From: Hawksworthiomyces lignivorus
Lineage: Eukaryota; Ascomycota; Sordariomycetes; Ophiostomatales; Ophiostomataceae
Assembly: GCA_002917075.1 (NCBI GenBank)
Contig: NTMA01000015.1
Span: 1-64,000 of the forward strand
Reading direction: 5' to 3'
DNA: 64,000 nucleotides
A program made the translations under genes and the position numbers. Below the pieces are notes generated by a model. The model did no database searches. It was not told the origin of the DNA and worked only from the letters and a program-made list of their open reading frames with translations. This document shows positions 53,627 through 64,000 of this stretch, one piece after another. Numbering within the stretch: the first letter of the stretch is position 1; every line of letters begins with the position of its first letter.

Positions 53627-56600
53627 AGCAAACCGAGGTTAGAAAGTGTTCATAGGGTGGTTTTGATACAGATTCGTTCATATGCTCTACATATGGAACC
53701 CTGCCCGCTTTCCAGGGTAGTTTAATTCATTGATATGCCGCTTTCGGCGCTAGAATGCTCCCCAGCTCCCTTGCAAGAGCCATCTTGAAGTGCTCCTACG
53801 TACTCCGTAAAACCCGCCTCTGAAGCAACCCGTCTCTGAAGCAACTTCAGAGGTTTCACTCTGCCCTTTGGAATCGACTACAGCGTAGCGAGCAACCCCT
53901 TCTCCAGAAGACCGAGCTGCAGGGGGGGGGGGGTTGGAAGTCATCGAGCCCACCAATTTACTCAACAGAACACTGTGCTGACCTCACATTGCTGCAATTT
54001 ATCCTGCGGCGGGATATGGTAGGCTGGCTGAAACCTACAGGAAGAATCCTTGGAGCAGGATTGATATGATGACCAAAAAGAGAAAACTTGATGCCATGTT
54101 CTTTTTCACATGCAAACCCGCCTCCGCCTGGTGCAGGAAGAAAACTTCCCGGAGGCGTTCAAGACAATGGTCTCTGCTTTGTCCTAAACAGGGAGCGACG
54201 TTAGAGCTTTATCTCTTTATCGATTAGCAGTAAAAAAAAGCAAGTTACAGCGCTCCACACGGGTCTGCATCTGTACTTTTGATTGTCTCGCTTTGGGCCA
54301 GTCTTGGACATCATATAATAAGCAAAGGCGGCGTGCTAAAAGGGAGGCGGAACATAGGCTCAAAAAAAAAAAAAAAGAAATACCAACATTAGTCATTGGG
54401 AAGAAGATGCACTTCGCAAAAACAAGGGAGGTTGGATTGCAATGCTAACTCTGATGCCAACTCTAGGTGCTGGAGGCTCGGAGGAAAAAAAAACATCTGA
54501 AACGGAACACAGTCTTTCGGCCATCCTTTGGGCAGAACAACAGTTCGCGTATGATTATCTCACGTCGGCAATTGTCACATGCGTGATTTGGATTTTGAAG
54601 GCTCATTTTTGAGTGTGGCAGCCTTCACAGAAAACCACACAGAGCCCGAGACAATCGCCTAGAAAAGACGTGGAAACCTTTACCGGGAGGCACATGTTAT
54701 ACAGAGAATCTTGGAAGCTCTGCTCTAGACAGAGCTGGATTATTCCTATTTTGGAATATTTGTTGCACAAAGAATAAGCTTACTCGGTAGAAAAGCCAAC
54801 GATGCGTGATACTGCACATAAGAACAAAGAACTGCCTTGCATTGCCAACGTTGCCAGTACAGCCAGCTTTCTCCCTTGGCCCAAGGATAACAAGGCGGTA
54901 GCGGCGGTCGACTGAAATAAAGTACAGGCACAGTTTTGGCAGTGTGCTGTTTCCGGCGGTCAGAAGCCGAGTGTAAGTGCGGTGCTCACACGTGGAGACC
55001 AGGAAGAGAATTGAGCAAACCCCCCCGACATCAGACTGGCCCGTGCTGTATCTCAACAAAATCTGAAGCTACCCCAACGGAAAAAAGCGGGCCTTTTTCC
55101 TTTCCCCTACTACAGGGGTCCCCCTCGTAGCGGGATCTCTCCTGTTCGCGACTTTGCCATGCACAAGTGTACCTGTATACGACTACTCCGTACATTCGCA
55201 TGTGATCCCGCCGTGGTTTCGGCAACAGAACGACCTGTGGGTTAAAAACTCGTTCCTGCCACGGGCGTATTCGTCCTGTCAGGAGTCCCCTCGGTCCCAC
55301 ATTGACGCCGCTATCATGAAGCCAAAGGAAGCAACTTTAAGCTTTTCGCTTCGTGTCTTGCGTTCAACATACGACTGCTAGAGGCAGACAGAGCCGGGCA
55401 CGCAGGGACGAGTGAAATACACGCAAACAATGTCCAACAAGGGAAGCGAAAAGTCTCGCGACGACCACCAGACGCCAGTCTGTCGCGCCACTTCCTGTAA
55501 TCTTTTTTCCTTGTGTGGATATTGTCATGTTCCGATAAGTGTTGACAACGTAAGATAAACCCCAAAGATACGCGTTTGCACGGCTATCGGGTCTATTCGG
55601 TGCAGGCGGTGAATGGCAAAATAAGGTGAGGCAGAGAGGCGAGTTAGCGATCACAAAGATGGAGCTAGAAATGTCCTGCCAGTCATACCCTGTACCTACA
55701 GTAGGCGCTGGAGAACGAGGGATTGACCAAAAAAAAATCTTTTTTGGGGCGAACTGGTCCCCCAAAATGTTTTGGGACATTCTTAGTGGCCAATTCCTAT
55801 CCTACGTTCCGTCCTTTGTACCACGACGGTCGAGGCACTTGGCAGAAAAAAATAGAAAATAAGACAAAAAAATAAAAATAAAAAATAAAAAACAAAAAAC
55901 AAAATGGGTCAATGGAAGACGGGAAAACGACCAGTTGGCTTCCCCCTAAGCCATTTGAAATTTTGCCGTGGCTTGCCCCCCACCAGCGCCAGGCCAGTTG
56001 GAAGTCGAGTCGCAGCATTCGTCTAACAGATACTTTTCCTCGGTCTTTCCGTCTAGGATAAGGGGAAGGCTTCAATGCTTTCTTTGGTACATTGTTGGTA
56101 CCTCCTCGAATGTGGCTGAAGGGATGACAAGGTAACAAAGACAGGGATTGGCGTAGACAATGTGCTGTAGCTATTCCTCATTACGTCTCTGAGGAAGGTC
56201 TGGGAAACATGTGCGGCAGCATAGGCCTAATAATAAGACCCGGCGGTCAACTGTTGCCCATATGGGCACCCGCCAATTTCGCAAGACGCACTATCGCCCG
56301 TATCGAATTGACACTAGAACCCACCTAAGATATACGCATATTGTACATCCGCAGCAAAGGCTGCTCCGTACGAGTATGTACTCCTTGATTCGCCAAGCCT
56401 TTGAGCTCGGCTGATACCCGCCGTTGAGCGGTACGAAGTATACTTTCCGTACTAGAATTTTTCTCTTGATTTTAACTTTATTGGATTTTCTCCACAGTTT
56501 TGGTTTGGTTTTGGTGGCCTCTCGTCTCCTGTCCAGCAGGGGGAGAAAAAAAAAAGCAGAACCCTCGTCTTTTGCTTGGGAATGGACTTTCTGTTACCTT

Positions 56601-56917
56601 AACCCCCCCCTTTATTATATATATTTTTTATAACTCTTCTTTGACGTCCCACCCTGGCCTCTTCGTCTTGTTCTCTATTTTACTCCCCTTTTCCCCTTTT
56701 GAGAACGGGTTCAATTCTTCAATCCCTTCTTTTCTCTCTCTTCTCTTTCTTTGATAGTGCGAAGCCATTTGCTGGTAGGAAGAGAGATACTTCAGTCTCT
56801 CCCGACTAATACCAGTCACAAGCAAATCAAAGGAGAGGCATTAGGATAGGAGAAAAGGACTCTTCCTAGTTCACCAACCCCAACACCTACCTGTTCATAC
56901 TCGCTAGGTAATTCACC
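53627..56917. other. 3.3-kb spacer upstream of the desaturase
   Basis: No supported gene. Contents: TACTCCGTA at 53801-53809 and 55184-55192, a small inverted/direct repeat (53817-53853), a 12-nt G run (53922-53933), an A-rich patch (55858-55905), and a pyrimidine-rich leader (about 56590-56760) before the desaturase. Frames such as 54697-55059 minus and 55364-55780 minus have no recognisable content. Confidence 0.5.
53817..53853. repeat. Short tandem and inverted repeat
   Basis: CCTCTGAAG at 53817-53825 is matched by its reverse complement CTTCAGAGG at 53845-53853, and ctctgaagcaac is repeated directly 16 bp apart (53818, 53834). It could form a small hairpin; no function is evident. Confidence 0.7.
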
Positions 56918-58461
56918 ATGTCCGCCACCACATCTAGCAGCGCTGCAAAGCACCCTGCAGTCCGCCGTACCAAGACTTCGGCAACAGCAGAATCCGACAT
57001 GTCCTCTCCTTCCACGGCCGTGCAGTCTCCGGTCGATTCGCCCCGGCCGTCGGCTTCTTCCACCTCGCTCTCTTCTCTGTCGTCTATGGACGACATCGCC
57101 AAGTCGAGCGATTCATACGGCAAGCTGCTCGACACATACGGCAACGAGTTCAAGGTCCCTGACTTCACTATCAAGGAGATTCGTGATGCCATCCCAAAGC
57201 ACTGCTTTGAGCGGTCTGGCCTCCGCGGCCTGGCGTATGTCTTCCGGGATATGATCTACCTCGCCACTACCTTCTACGTCTTCCACAACTTCAACACCCC
57301 CGAATACGTCCCGTCCGTCATCGTGCGTGGTGCTCTCTGGGGCGTGTACAGCTTCATGCAGGGTCTGTTCGGCACTGGCCTGTGGGTCCTTGCCCACGAG
57401 TGCGGCCACGGTGCCTTCTCCCCGTCGAGGACGTACAACGACATTGTCGGCTGGATCCTCCACTCTTCCCTCCTCGTCCCGTACTTTAGCTGGCAGCTGT
57501 CCCACAGCAAGCACCACAAGGCCACTGGCCACATGGAGCGCGATATGGTTTTCCTGCCCCGCACGCGGGAGGAGCAGGCTACTCGCCTGGGCAAGATGGT
57601 CCACGAGCTCTCTGAGCTGACCGAAGAGACCCCCATCACCACTTTGATCCACCTGATTGGACAGCAGCTTATCGGCTGGCCCAACTACCTGATCACCAAC
57701 GTCACCGGCCACAACTACCACGAGCGCCAGCGCGAGGGTCGTGGCAAGGGCAAGCACAATGGTCTGGGCCACGGCGTGAACCACTTCGATCCTCGCAGCC
57801 CGCTGTATGACAACCGGGATGCATTTTCGATCGTGATGAGCGACATTGGTCTGGTCCTTGCCGTCTCGGGTCTCGTGTACCTCGGCCGCACGTTCGGCTG
57901 GAGCAACCTTGCTGTCTGGTACTTCCTGCCGTACCTCTGGGTGAACCACTGGCTGGGTATGTCTCCGTCCATGATGTTTTTTTGCCTGTTCCTTCTTCCA
58001 ACGCGCATACGCTAACAATCGATCCTTTTTTTTTTTTTTTAGTTGCGATCACTTTCCTCCAGCACACCGACCCCTCGCTGCCGCATTACACTGCCGACGA
58101 GTGGAACTTTGTCCGCGGCGCTGCTGCGACCATTGACCGCGAGTTCGGTTTCATCGGCCGCCATCTGCTGCACGGCATCATCGAGACCCACGTCCTCCAC
58201 CACTATGTCAGCACCATCCCCTTCTACAAGGCTGATGAGGCCACGGAGGCGATCAAGCCCATCATGGGCAACCACTACCGCTCCGACGTCAAGGACGGAT
58301 CGATTGGCTTCGTCAAGGCCCTTTATAAGAGTGCTCGTTGGTGCCAGTGGGTCGAGCCGAGCGCCGAGGCGACGGAAAAGGGCAAGGGCGTCTTGTTCTT
58401 CCGGAATCAAAATGGCCTTGGCACCAAGCCGATCAAGATGGCCCCGCCAACGGCTGCTTGA
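56918..58461 (+). CDS. FAD2: Delta-12 fatty acid desaturase
   Basis: Two exons, 56918-57956 and 58043-58461, give 485 aa; the junction joins WVNHWL to VAITFLQHTDPSLPHY. It inserts the second double bond into oleate, making linoleate in ER membrane lipids, with a di-iron centre. The three histidine boxes are intact: H160-ECGH, H196-SKHH and H396-VLHH. Hydrophobic pairs lie between them (about 107-125, 140-158, 300-345). Residues 1 to about 60 are Ser/Thr-rich, as in fungal homologues. The intron's acceptor follows a run of about 18 T. Delta-15 or bifunctional activity cannot be excluded from sequence, but AHECGH and HVLHH favour the delta-12 group. A long pyrimidine-rich leader precedes it. 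Confidence 0.93.
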
Positions 58462-59634
58462 GATGTGTCCTAGCAACCGGCCATGGACGTCTGTTGATAA
58501 AAAACCTGCCTCTCAGAAGAACCCTTTTCGTTTTAACGATGCGAATTTAAGATGTCACGTTCACGGCCGAAGGAGTTTTGGGTCAGATTATAAAGAGCAT
58601 GAAAAAGAGCCACTGTGTTGGTCAAAGAGAAGAAGACAAAAGACGATAGACGCCTCATATTAGTTGATGTATTTTTCGCCTTTTGCTTAGCTATTTTGCT
58701 CGTCAGAAATATTTTTGCATAGAAATAATGAAGTTCTCCACGTCACGACACATCATGCTCTTCTCAGCGAACCACTGTAGAAATGAAATTGCAGACGTGA
58801 TCTAAGAGAGAGATGAGACTGGCAAGAAGAGAAAAGGGAAAAACGAAGACGATAGAGGAAGAGCAAGAAGAGAAAAGTGATACAAGAAGAGGGGAAAGTC
58901 GGGCGAATTTGCTGACACGGCGGTGTTCACTCATTCGGATGAATGCTACTGGTGGTTGGTACCTTCCCGACTTGTCCGGTGCCATACAAAAATTGCGGGG
59001 AAAATACAGGAGGGTAGAATCGTACGTATACGCACACGAATACGACAGAATACCTGCTCCAGAGCCAGGCAAAATTGACACGCCACAATATCTTGTTGCA
59101 TGTTATCTGATAAAGAGGCTGTTGGCTCACCGCAGAGAAAGAAAATGCTCACGCTCATCTCTCATATTTTAAATTGGAACCGAAAAGGACTTACCTGTTG
59201 GGGGATTGCTAGCATTTCTTGCTTCTGCTTATGATGCTCACCGGATTGGACGGGTAGTGATAATAAGGGCTTATGGTACGACCCTGCTAGTGGCATCTTC
59301 GTGGTTCATCGTGGTTCTGCTGGTCGTTAAGTTGCTGCCTTGAGTAGAGCAGGCCATTGCTTCACTGTCTTAGAACCGAGATATTCACCAACCAATTGGA
59401 AGGTGAAATATTGACACCTTCCTATCGTAAACAATCATGCTGTCCGTAGAACTAACAGGCGGCTCGGCGGTGCCATCTGACACGTACCTGGGCCTATGGT
59501 ACGTGCGTATTTTCCCTTTGTCGAGCAGCCAAACATAAAAAGGCTGCGGATTACGCACATCATTTTTCATTCCCGTAACATATTTACTGAATGCACGACT
59601 CTCAGGAGGTGCCTTAGAGATTCCATACTCTACA
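58462..59634. other. Spacer between desaturase and alpha/beta hydrolase
   Basis: Desaturase 3' flank and hydrolase promoter. Overlapping frames near 58764-59172 on both strands are purine-rich and without features. No gene seen. Confidence 0.5.
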
Positions 59635-60946
59635 ATGCAGCCAGCCACCATGACGGCGCCTGACGATTATGTTGAAGATCCGCGCTTTAGCCGCACATTT
59701 GTGCTGCCGGCGGATCCAGCCAATGGCCGGCCACTTCCCTTCAAGGTCTGTTATGCCGACTACGGCTACCACGACGCAGCTCGCCCCGGGCAGGAATCGG
59801 TCTTGTTCTTCTTCGGCCCGATGTTTAGCTCTCGCCTGCTCCATATTGCCAAGGATGCGCTCGCCAAGAAGCACAAGGTTCGGATCATCCAGGCTGATCG
59901 ACCGGGTATTGGAGGCACGGATGCAGTTGAGCCGCTGCGTCTGATGTCGGTGTGGCTCGGTGCGTCTTTCTTCATTGGAGGCTCTGCTTGTGTGCCGGCG
60001 CTGCCATACAGCAGACTAGCAGCTCCTATCTAATATTCTGCGCAGAAGCCATCCCAGCCCTGCTGCGACACCTCGGCATCCAGCACGTGTCGGTCGCGAG
60101 CCACAGCGGCGGGGCGGTTTTTGCACTGGACCTGCTGCTGCACCACCCTGAAATCCTGAGCCCGAGCAAGCCGTACCTGGCCATGGGCGCCCCGTGGATT
60201 CTGCCGGCCCATACCGGCTCCAAGCTGATGGGTGTCGTGCAGGCGCTTCCGGCAAGCGCAGTCGCCCAAGTGGACAAGCTCGTCCGCCTCGTCAACAACC
60301 ACCTCGCCCCTATGCTCGGCGTCTGCTTGGGGGTGAGCCAGGCTGTGGTGAAGAAGCTGACACCCAAGACACCACGGGAGACCGACGACGAGGCACTCAG
60401 CGAAGAGGCTCAGCTAGAGGAGTCCATCTTTCCCAAGATCATCGCGCGCACGTTTGCCGAGGGCATCCACGGCATCTCGACCGACGCCACGCTCCTGACG
60501 CAAAAGGTCAGAGGCATGGACGGATGGAGCGACTGGGGCGACTACGACGTGCTGGTGCCGCGCCTGGCAGAGGCGCTGCGGGTGGCGGGGCGGCGGCTTA
60601 CTGTGGATGTCTTGTACGCGGAGCATGACCTTCTCGTCGGCGATGGCGGCTCGAAAGGTCCTCTGGTAAGTTGCATCTAGGCGTCGACAAGTTTTTCCAT
60701 AACGAGATGATTCCGCGAGACAAATTACTGAGTCTGCTGCAGTGGTTCGATCAGTGCTGGAGTCCACAGAACTGTGGTGATGTGATTGAGTACCGGAGCA
60801 GAATCGTAAAAGGCACAGACCACGATGATATCTGGCTTTTACAATGGGGTGCAGCACAAATATTACTGGAAACCATTGGCGAGCCGTTGGAAGAAGTTGG
60901 AGCACCGACTGGTGTGCCGACAGACACTACGGTGGTGCCGCTTTGA
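59635..60946 (+). CDS. Alpha/beta hydrolase-fold protein
   Basis: Three exons, 59635-59959, 60046-60665 and 60743-60946, give 382 aa. The reading from the ATG at 59635 (MQPATMTAPDDY) also offers a second ATG six codons later. The fold is visible: VLFFFGPMFSSRLL, IQADRPGIGGTD, the nucleophile elbow ASHSGGAV (S129), a candidate acid in AEHDLLVG (D303) and the catalytic His in GTDHDDIWLLQW (H342). The exon 2/3 junction brings the histidine segment into frame, which supports the second intron. Substrate is unknown; such proteins include esterases and epoxide-hydrolase-like enzymes. There is no signal peptide, so an intracellular location is likely. Confidence 0.87.
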
Positions 60947-61465
60947 TGCCGAATTCGTAGTCTGCATCCTTTTTTTTCGCCGTCATTTATCCCCTCATTG
61001 CGGTCATTCTTACGGCGAATGCAGTGTGAAGTGCCTACCTATGTGGATAGTTATTACTAGAAGACATTTTGTTTTTAGTTCACATTATATAGCGACGCTC
61101 AAATACCCTCAGTTTTACGCCTTCAATCGATAAAAATTCAAAGACATGAAAAAATAATTTTAAAATAAAGGTTAAATCAGTATTTTCCTTTTGCACAGGA
61201 CACTTAAGCGGGTTCAATATGATCGGTGATGTCGGAACACTCAGATTGTTTACAGCATCTTAAGCTGCAGATGCGGCTCTACTTCTGTAATTTGGAGTGG
61301 GGTCTGGAAACCGACTTCACCGTACCTTCCGCACACGATCCACGCCGTGGCGAGCTTTCTTCCGCGCCCACGACTTTGTTACTGAAGGTTGCTGCATTTG
61401 GGATATTTGTAGCACCCATTGGAGAATAAATATATATTTTTTCTGACGGCCCTGAAGCGTCTGCG
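60947..61465. other. Spacer before the last gene
   Basis: A+T-rich 3' flank of the hydrolase and promoter of the following gene. The frame 61226-61429 has no recognisable content. Confidence 0.5.
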
Positions 61466-64000
61466 ATGCAGCGTAGAAACAACCACCAATTCGACCCCTT
61501 CAGCGGGAGTGCGGACGACTACCGCGACCTGCCTGACATTGACTTCAGCAACCCAACTGCCCTCCTCGAGGCCATAACTGTCGTGCCACCGAAAATGGCG
61601 AAGCCAGCCGAGGTACGCCAAGAGGCCAAGGAAAGACGTGACAGCCTGTTCGATAGCTTCCGTAAGCTTCAGCAGATCCTCGAGCGGCATGAGGCCACCG
61701 TCCAGAAGCGCTGGCTCAAAAAGACGCGGCAACAGAGGCTCCAGATCCTCCTCCAGGCGTGGCCCAACATGGCAGCCTCACATCGGCCTGATTTTAACGC
61801 CTTTCGCAAAGGATATAGAAACGGTAGGTATGATGACGCCGCGAGATACAGCGAACAATTCATCTGGCCCTATATCAACCAGGAGGATCTCGTCAAGCCA
61901 AGGACCTTGCCTTTGCTGCTCAATTCTCGGGGCCGCTGTCACCCCTCTGATTTCGCAGCCGCCGACGGAGAGGCAATGCATCTCGGCAAAGTTACCTCAG
62001 CAATCGTACCAATCTTCCTCAACGAATACATCATGGTCATGAATGGTGTCGTGGCTCCGGCGGAATACGGAAAGCTTGTGGCTTGGGAAGACCATCCGGA
62101 TGCCTTCGAATGGATGTACACAAGGTCCCAGTTTTTGCCCGGCGAGGGTCTGCTGATTCTGGAGGCCCAAGAACGGCTGCTCGCCTTCCTGGTGGATTGC
62201 TGCCAGCAGATACTCCACGAAATCGCGCCGTCGAAGCTGGTGGGCGATGCGTACCCTATGCAGCCAGAGCCCCAGCTGAAGACGGAGGCAGAAGTATCCG
62301 GGTTCAACTCTCTGGCCATCATGGCGGCAGAAGCGCCCTACCGGCTGCCCGCCAAGCTGGACCTCAATCGCATCGTTTCGCTCCTGGCCGCAAGGGCGTC
62401 TGCCGCTACGGACCACGTATGGGCGTTGCGTGAGGACCCCAGCTACTTTGCCGACCGGCTGCTCGAGGTGAGGGACCATCGCCTCGAGTCGCTCAAGGAT
62501 ACAGACGGCAAAGACCACCCCACCACGGCTCCGCTGCGACAGCACATCTTGTGGGCCCGCGTCATCGGGAGCGCTGTCTCGGAGGCCTATCTATCCAACG
62601 AGGTGTTTGCCGAGCTTTGCCTCCAGGCCAGCCAACTGCAGACACTTCAGCAAAAGCACGTCGCTGGCATCTTCCCAGCAAAGCCGCTGCCTGAGGAGTA
62701 CCTCGCAGCAATCCTCCGGTTCCGTTACTACCTGAATCAGGCCGCCAAGGGGCCCATGACAGTGCTCAAAACGGCGGTTGTTGCATCACCACCGCTTCGT
62801 AATTTCTATGCCCGTAAGCCCCCGCCGGATATGACTACATCTAAGATCATCGCTATCGCAAAACCAGGCGTGAAGGGTGACCCTATCAGGGACCAGTTGG
62901 TGTGGCTTCTGCAGATGCTATGGGAGGACGAGAAGCCGCTCTTCTTTCTCGGACTGACAAACGTCATCGACGAAGTGGAGCGGCTGCTGGGGTCGGTGCG
63001 GCAGGCCAAGGACCTCGTCTCTGCCTACGTCGCGAACGTGATCGGCGACCTCTCTATCCTTTCCCAGTGCCTTCACCAGCTCGATCTTTACCAGCCTTGG
63101 GCTAACGGCTTTGAAAACAAATTGGCCGAGCGTCACAAAGAAATTGAAGAGGAGTTTGGTCGCCACACAGCTTCCTGGGGCAAGTTTCTGACTGCCATGG
63201 CCGAACCCAATCTGATGGAAGCAGCCAAACTGGGGGCGCCGACAGAGGGGAGGTTCACGTATCCATTCGAGAAGCGTCGCACCAAAGAAAACACCGAAGT
63301 TCTGCAGCGAGCCGAGCGAAATCTCGACGCTTTTTGGGCCAGTATCGACCGGATTCTGTATGTTAAGGCCGACAACTTGCAAGGCACTGCTACTCGCCGA
63401 CTGCTGACGCAGCCCAAAATCTTGCAACGCACACGCAACTGGGTTGACAAGCAACCGGCTCAAACGTCTGGCAAGGCCAGCTCCGGAGATGCCAATGCCT
63501 TCGTCCAGCCACTTTCGCCGTTCTATTTTCACCTCAGCAGCGACAAGCCGACCTCCAGCCGCAGCGACGCCAAATCCCCGCCCAGGTCCAAGACGAAGAC
63601 GAGAGGTCGACCTAACCAAATCAGACATGAGACTATTTCAGATGCCGCAGAAGCTACATCAGCCGAGCAGGCTGACAGACAACCCACATTTTCAGTTGAT
63701 GCACGGGCCCTTAAGGTCTTCCGAACTCTCTTCTTCAATCCTGACATGACCTCAACACCGGGTGAGGTGCCATGGAACGATTTCCTCCATGCTATGACGT
63801 CTACGGGTTTCAGCGCTGAGAAGCTGTATGGGTCTGTCTGGCAGTTTCGTCCAACTAAGCTGGACGTAGAACGAAGCATTCAGATTCATGAACCGCATCC
63901 ACACAGTAAGTTACCGTTTGTGACGGCCAGGTGCATCGGTCGTCGTCTATACCGAGCGTATGGATGGTTTGGGGGAATGTTTGTCTTAGCAGAAAGGTGA
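61466..64000 (+). CDS. Large conserved fungal protein of unknown function
   Basis: Single frame of 844 aa whose stop is the last codon of the window, so the gene appears complete. There is no signal peptide or membrane helix. The N terminus contains charged helices (EVRQEAKERRDSLFDSFRKLQQILERHEATVQKRWLKK, about 50-90). A long helical middle follows. A basic disordered stretch (about 690-735, SKTKTRGRPNQI) precedes the C-terminal block IHEPHPHSKLPF..RCIGRRLYRAYGWFGGMF. I recognise this ending as shared by a widespread group of filamentous-fungal proteins without established function (some carry the uninformative label ipa protein), but cannot assign a reaction. A GTAAGT at 63906 looks like a donor, but the frame across it encodes the conserved SKLPF, so I treat it as exonic. 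Confidence 0.8.
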   Translation: MQRRNNHQFDPFSGSADDYRDLPDIDFSNPTALLEAITVVPPKMAKPAEVRQEAKERRDSLFDSFRKLQQILERHEATVQKRWLKKTRQQRLQILLQAWPNMAASHRPDFNAFRKGYRNGRYDDAARYSEQFIWPYINQEDLVKPRTLPLLLNSRGRCHPSDFAAADGEAMHLGKVTSAIVPIFLNEYIMVMNGVVAPAEYGKLVAWEDHPDAFEWMYTRSQFLPGEGLLILEAQERLLAFLVDCCQQILHEIAPSKLVGDAYPMQPEPQLKTEAEVSGFNSLAIMAAEAPYRLPAKLDLNRIVSLLAARASAATDHVWALREDPSYFADRLLEVRDHRLESLKDTDGKDHPTTAPLRQHILWARVIGSAVSEAYLSNEVFAELCLQASQLQTLQQKHVAGIFPAKPLPEEYLAAILRFRYYLNQAAKGPMTVLKTAVVASPPLRNFYARKPPPDMTTSKIIAIAKPGVKGDPIRDQLVWLLQMLWEDEKPLFFLGLTNVIDEVERLLGSVRQAKDLVSAYVANVIGDLSILSQCLHQLDLYQPWANGFENKLAERHKEIEEEFGRHTASWGKFLTAMAEPNLMEAAKLGAPTEGRFTYPFEKRRTKENTEVLQRAERNLDAFWASIDRILYVKADNLQGTATRRLLTQPKILQRTRNWVDKQPAQTSGKASSGDANAFVQPLSPFYFHLSSDKPTSSRSDAKSPPRSKTKTRGRPNQIRHETISDAAEATSAEQADRQPTFSVDARALKVFRTLFFNPDMTSTPGEVPWNDFLHAMTSTGFSAEKLYGSVWQFRPTKLDVERSIQIHEPHPHSKLPFVTARCIGRRLYRAYGWFGGMFVLAER

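Noticed and set aside
63906..64000. Intron beginning at the GTAAGT near 63906
   Set aside because: The frame through it encodes SKLPF and the conserved C-terminal block and reaches a stop, so splicing would remove conserved sequence.
1..64000. Secondary-metabolite cluster, transposon or CRISPR-like array
   Set aside because: No polyketide, peptide or terpene synthase, transposase, integrase, reverse transcriptase or regularly spaced repeats were seen; the only tandem arrays are the short ones listed.

Overview
This window is nuclear DNA of a filamentous ascomycete, most likely a Sordariomycete and plausibly Hypocreales; I cannot name the species. The genes carry short introns (mostly 51-90 nt) with GT..AG ends and CTAAC/CTGAC-type branch sites. 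The gene set also points there: DUF1996 secreted proteins, a sedolisin protease, GPI-anchored Ser/Thr-rich wall proteins, a Pho80-type cyclin and a fungal TRAPPII subunit. I found no virus, transposon ORF, CRISPR array or secondary-metabolite cluster.

I support 19 protein genes and one tRNA. Most are split genes, and the coordinates given are reconstructed exon structures. From left to right: a DapA-family aldolase (354-1412, +); a small secreted cupredoxin (1877-2404, -); a secreted GPI-anchored purple acid phosphatase (3889-6257, -); methylthioribose-1-phosphate isomerase MRI1 (8152-9405, -), divergent from TRAPPII subunit TRS130 (9845-14881, +); ER sulfhydryl oxidase ERV2 (15760-16549, +); proteasome beta-1 subunit PRE3 (17273-18355, +, six exons including a 15-nt microexon); a Pho80-like cyclin (21295-23150, +) convergent with a manganese superoxide dismutase (23939-24872, -); a small two-exon membrane protein (25673-26090, +).

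The right half holds a secreted sedolisin/tripeptidyl peptidase (28183-30139, +); a GPI-anchored Ser/Thr-rich protein with a cysteine-rich head and a six-copy 30-bp repeat (33657-35626, +); a C2-domain protein (36582-38548, +); the tiny four-exon COX23 gene (38973-39462, +); an intron-containing tRNA-Pro(CGG) (39926-40030, -); two DUF1996 paralogues (41322-42616 and 52351-53626, +) flanking a GT31-like glycosyltransferase (43527-45146, +) and a TBC/RabGAP protein (48643-50880, +); a delta-12 fatty-acid desaturase (56918-58461, +); an alpha/beta hydrolase (59635-60946, +); and a large conserved fungal protein of unknown role (61466-64000, +).

The genes do not form an evident pathway or island. 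Housekeeping functions (proteasome, TRAPPII, methionine salvage, cytochrome oxidase assembly, ER disulfide formation) are mixed with secreted or surface proteins (phosphatase, protease, cupredoxin, DUF1996 pair, Ser/Thr-rich GPI protein). The main points worth a second look are upstream ORFs overlapping the start codons of the cyclin and TBC genes, a TBC domain lacking the canonical glutamine finger, a large acidic insert inside the cyclin box, a recurrent TACTCCGTA/TACGGAGTA motif found only outside exons, a gene-internal minisatellite, and two DUF1996 paralogues that differ by one intron.
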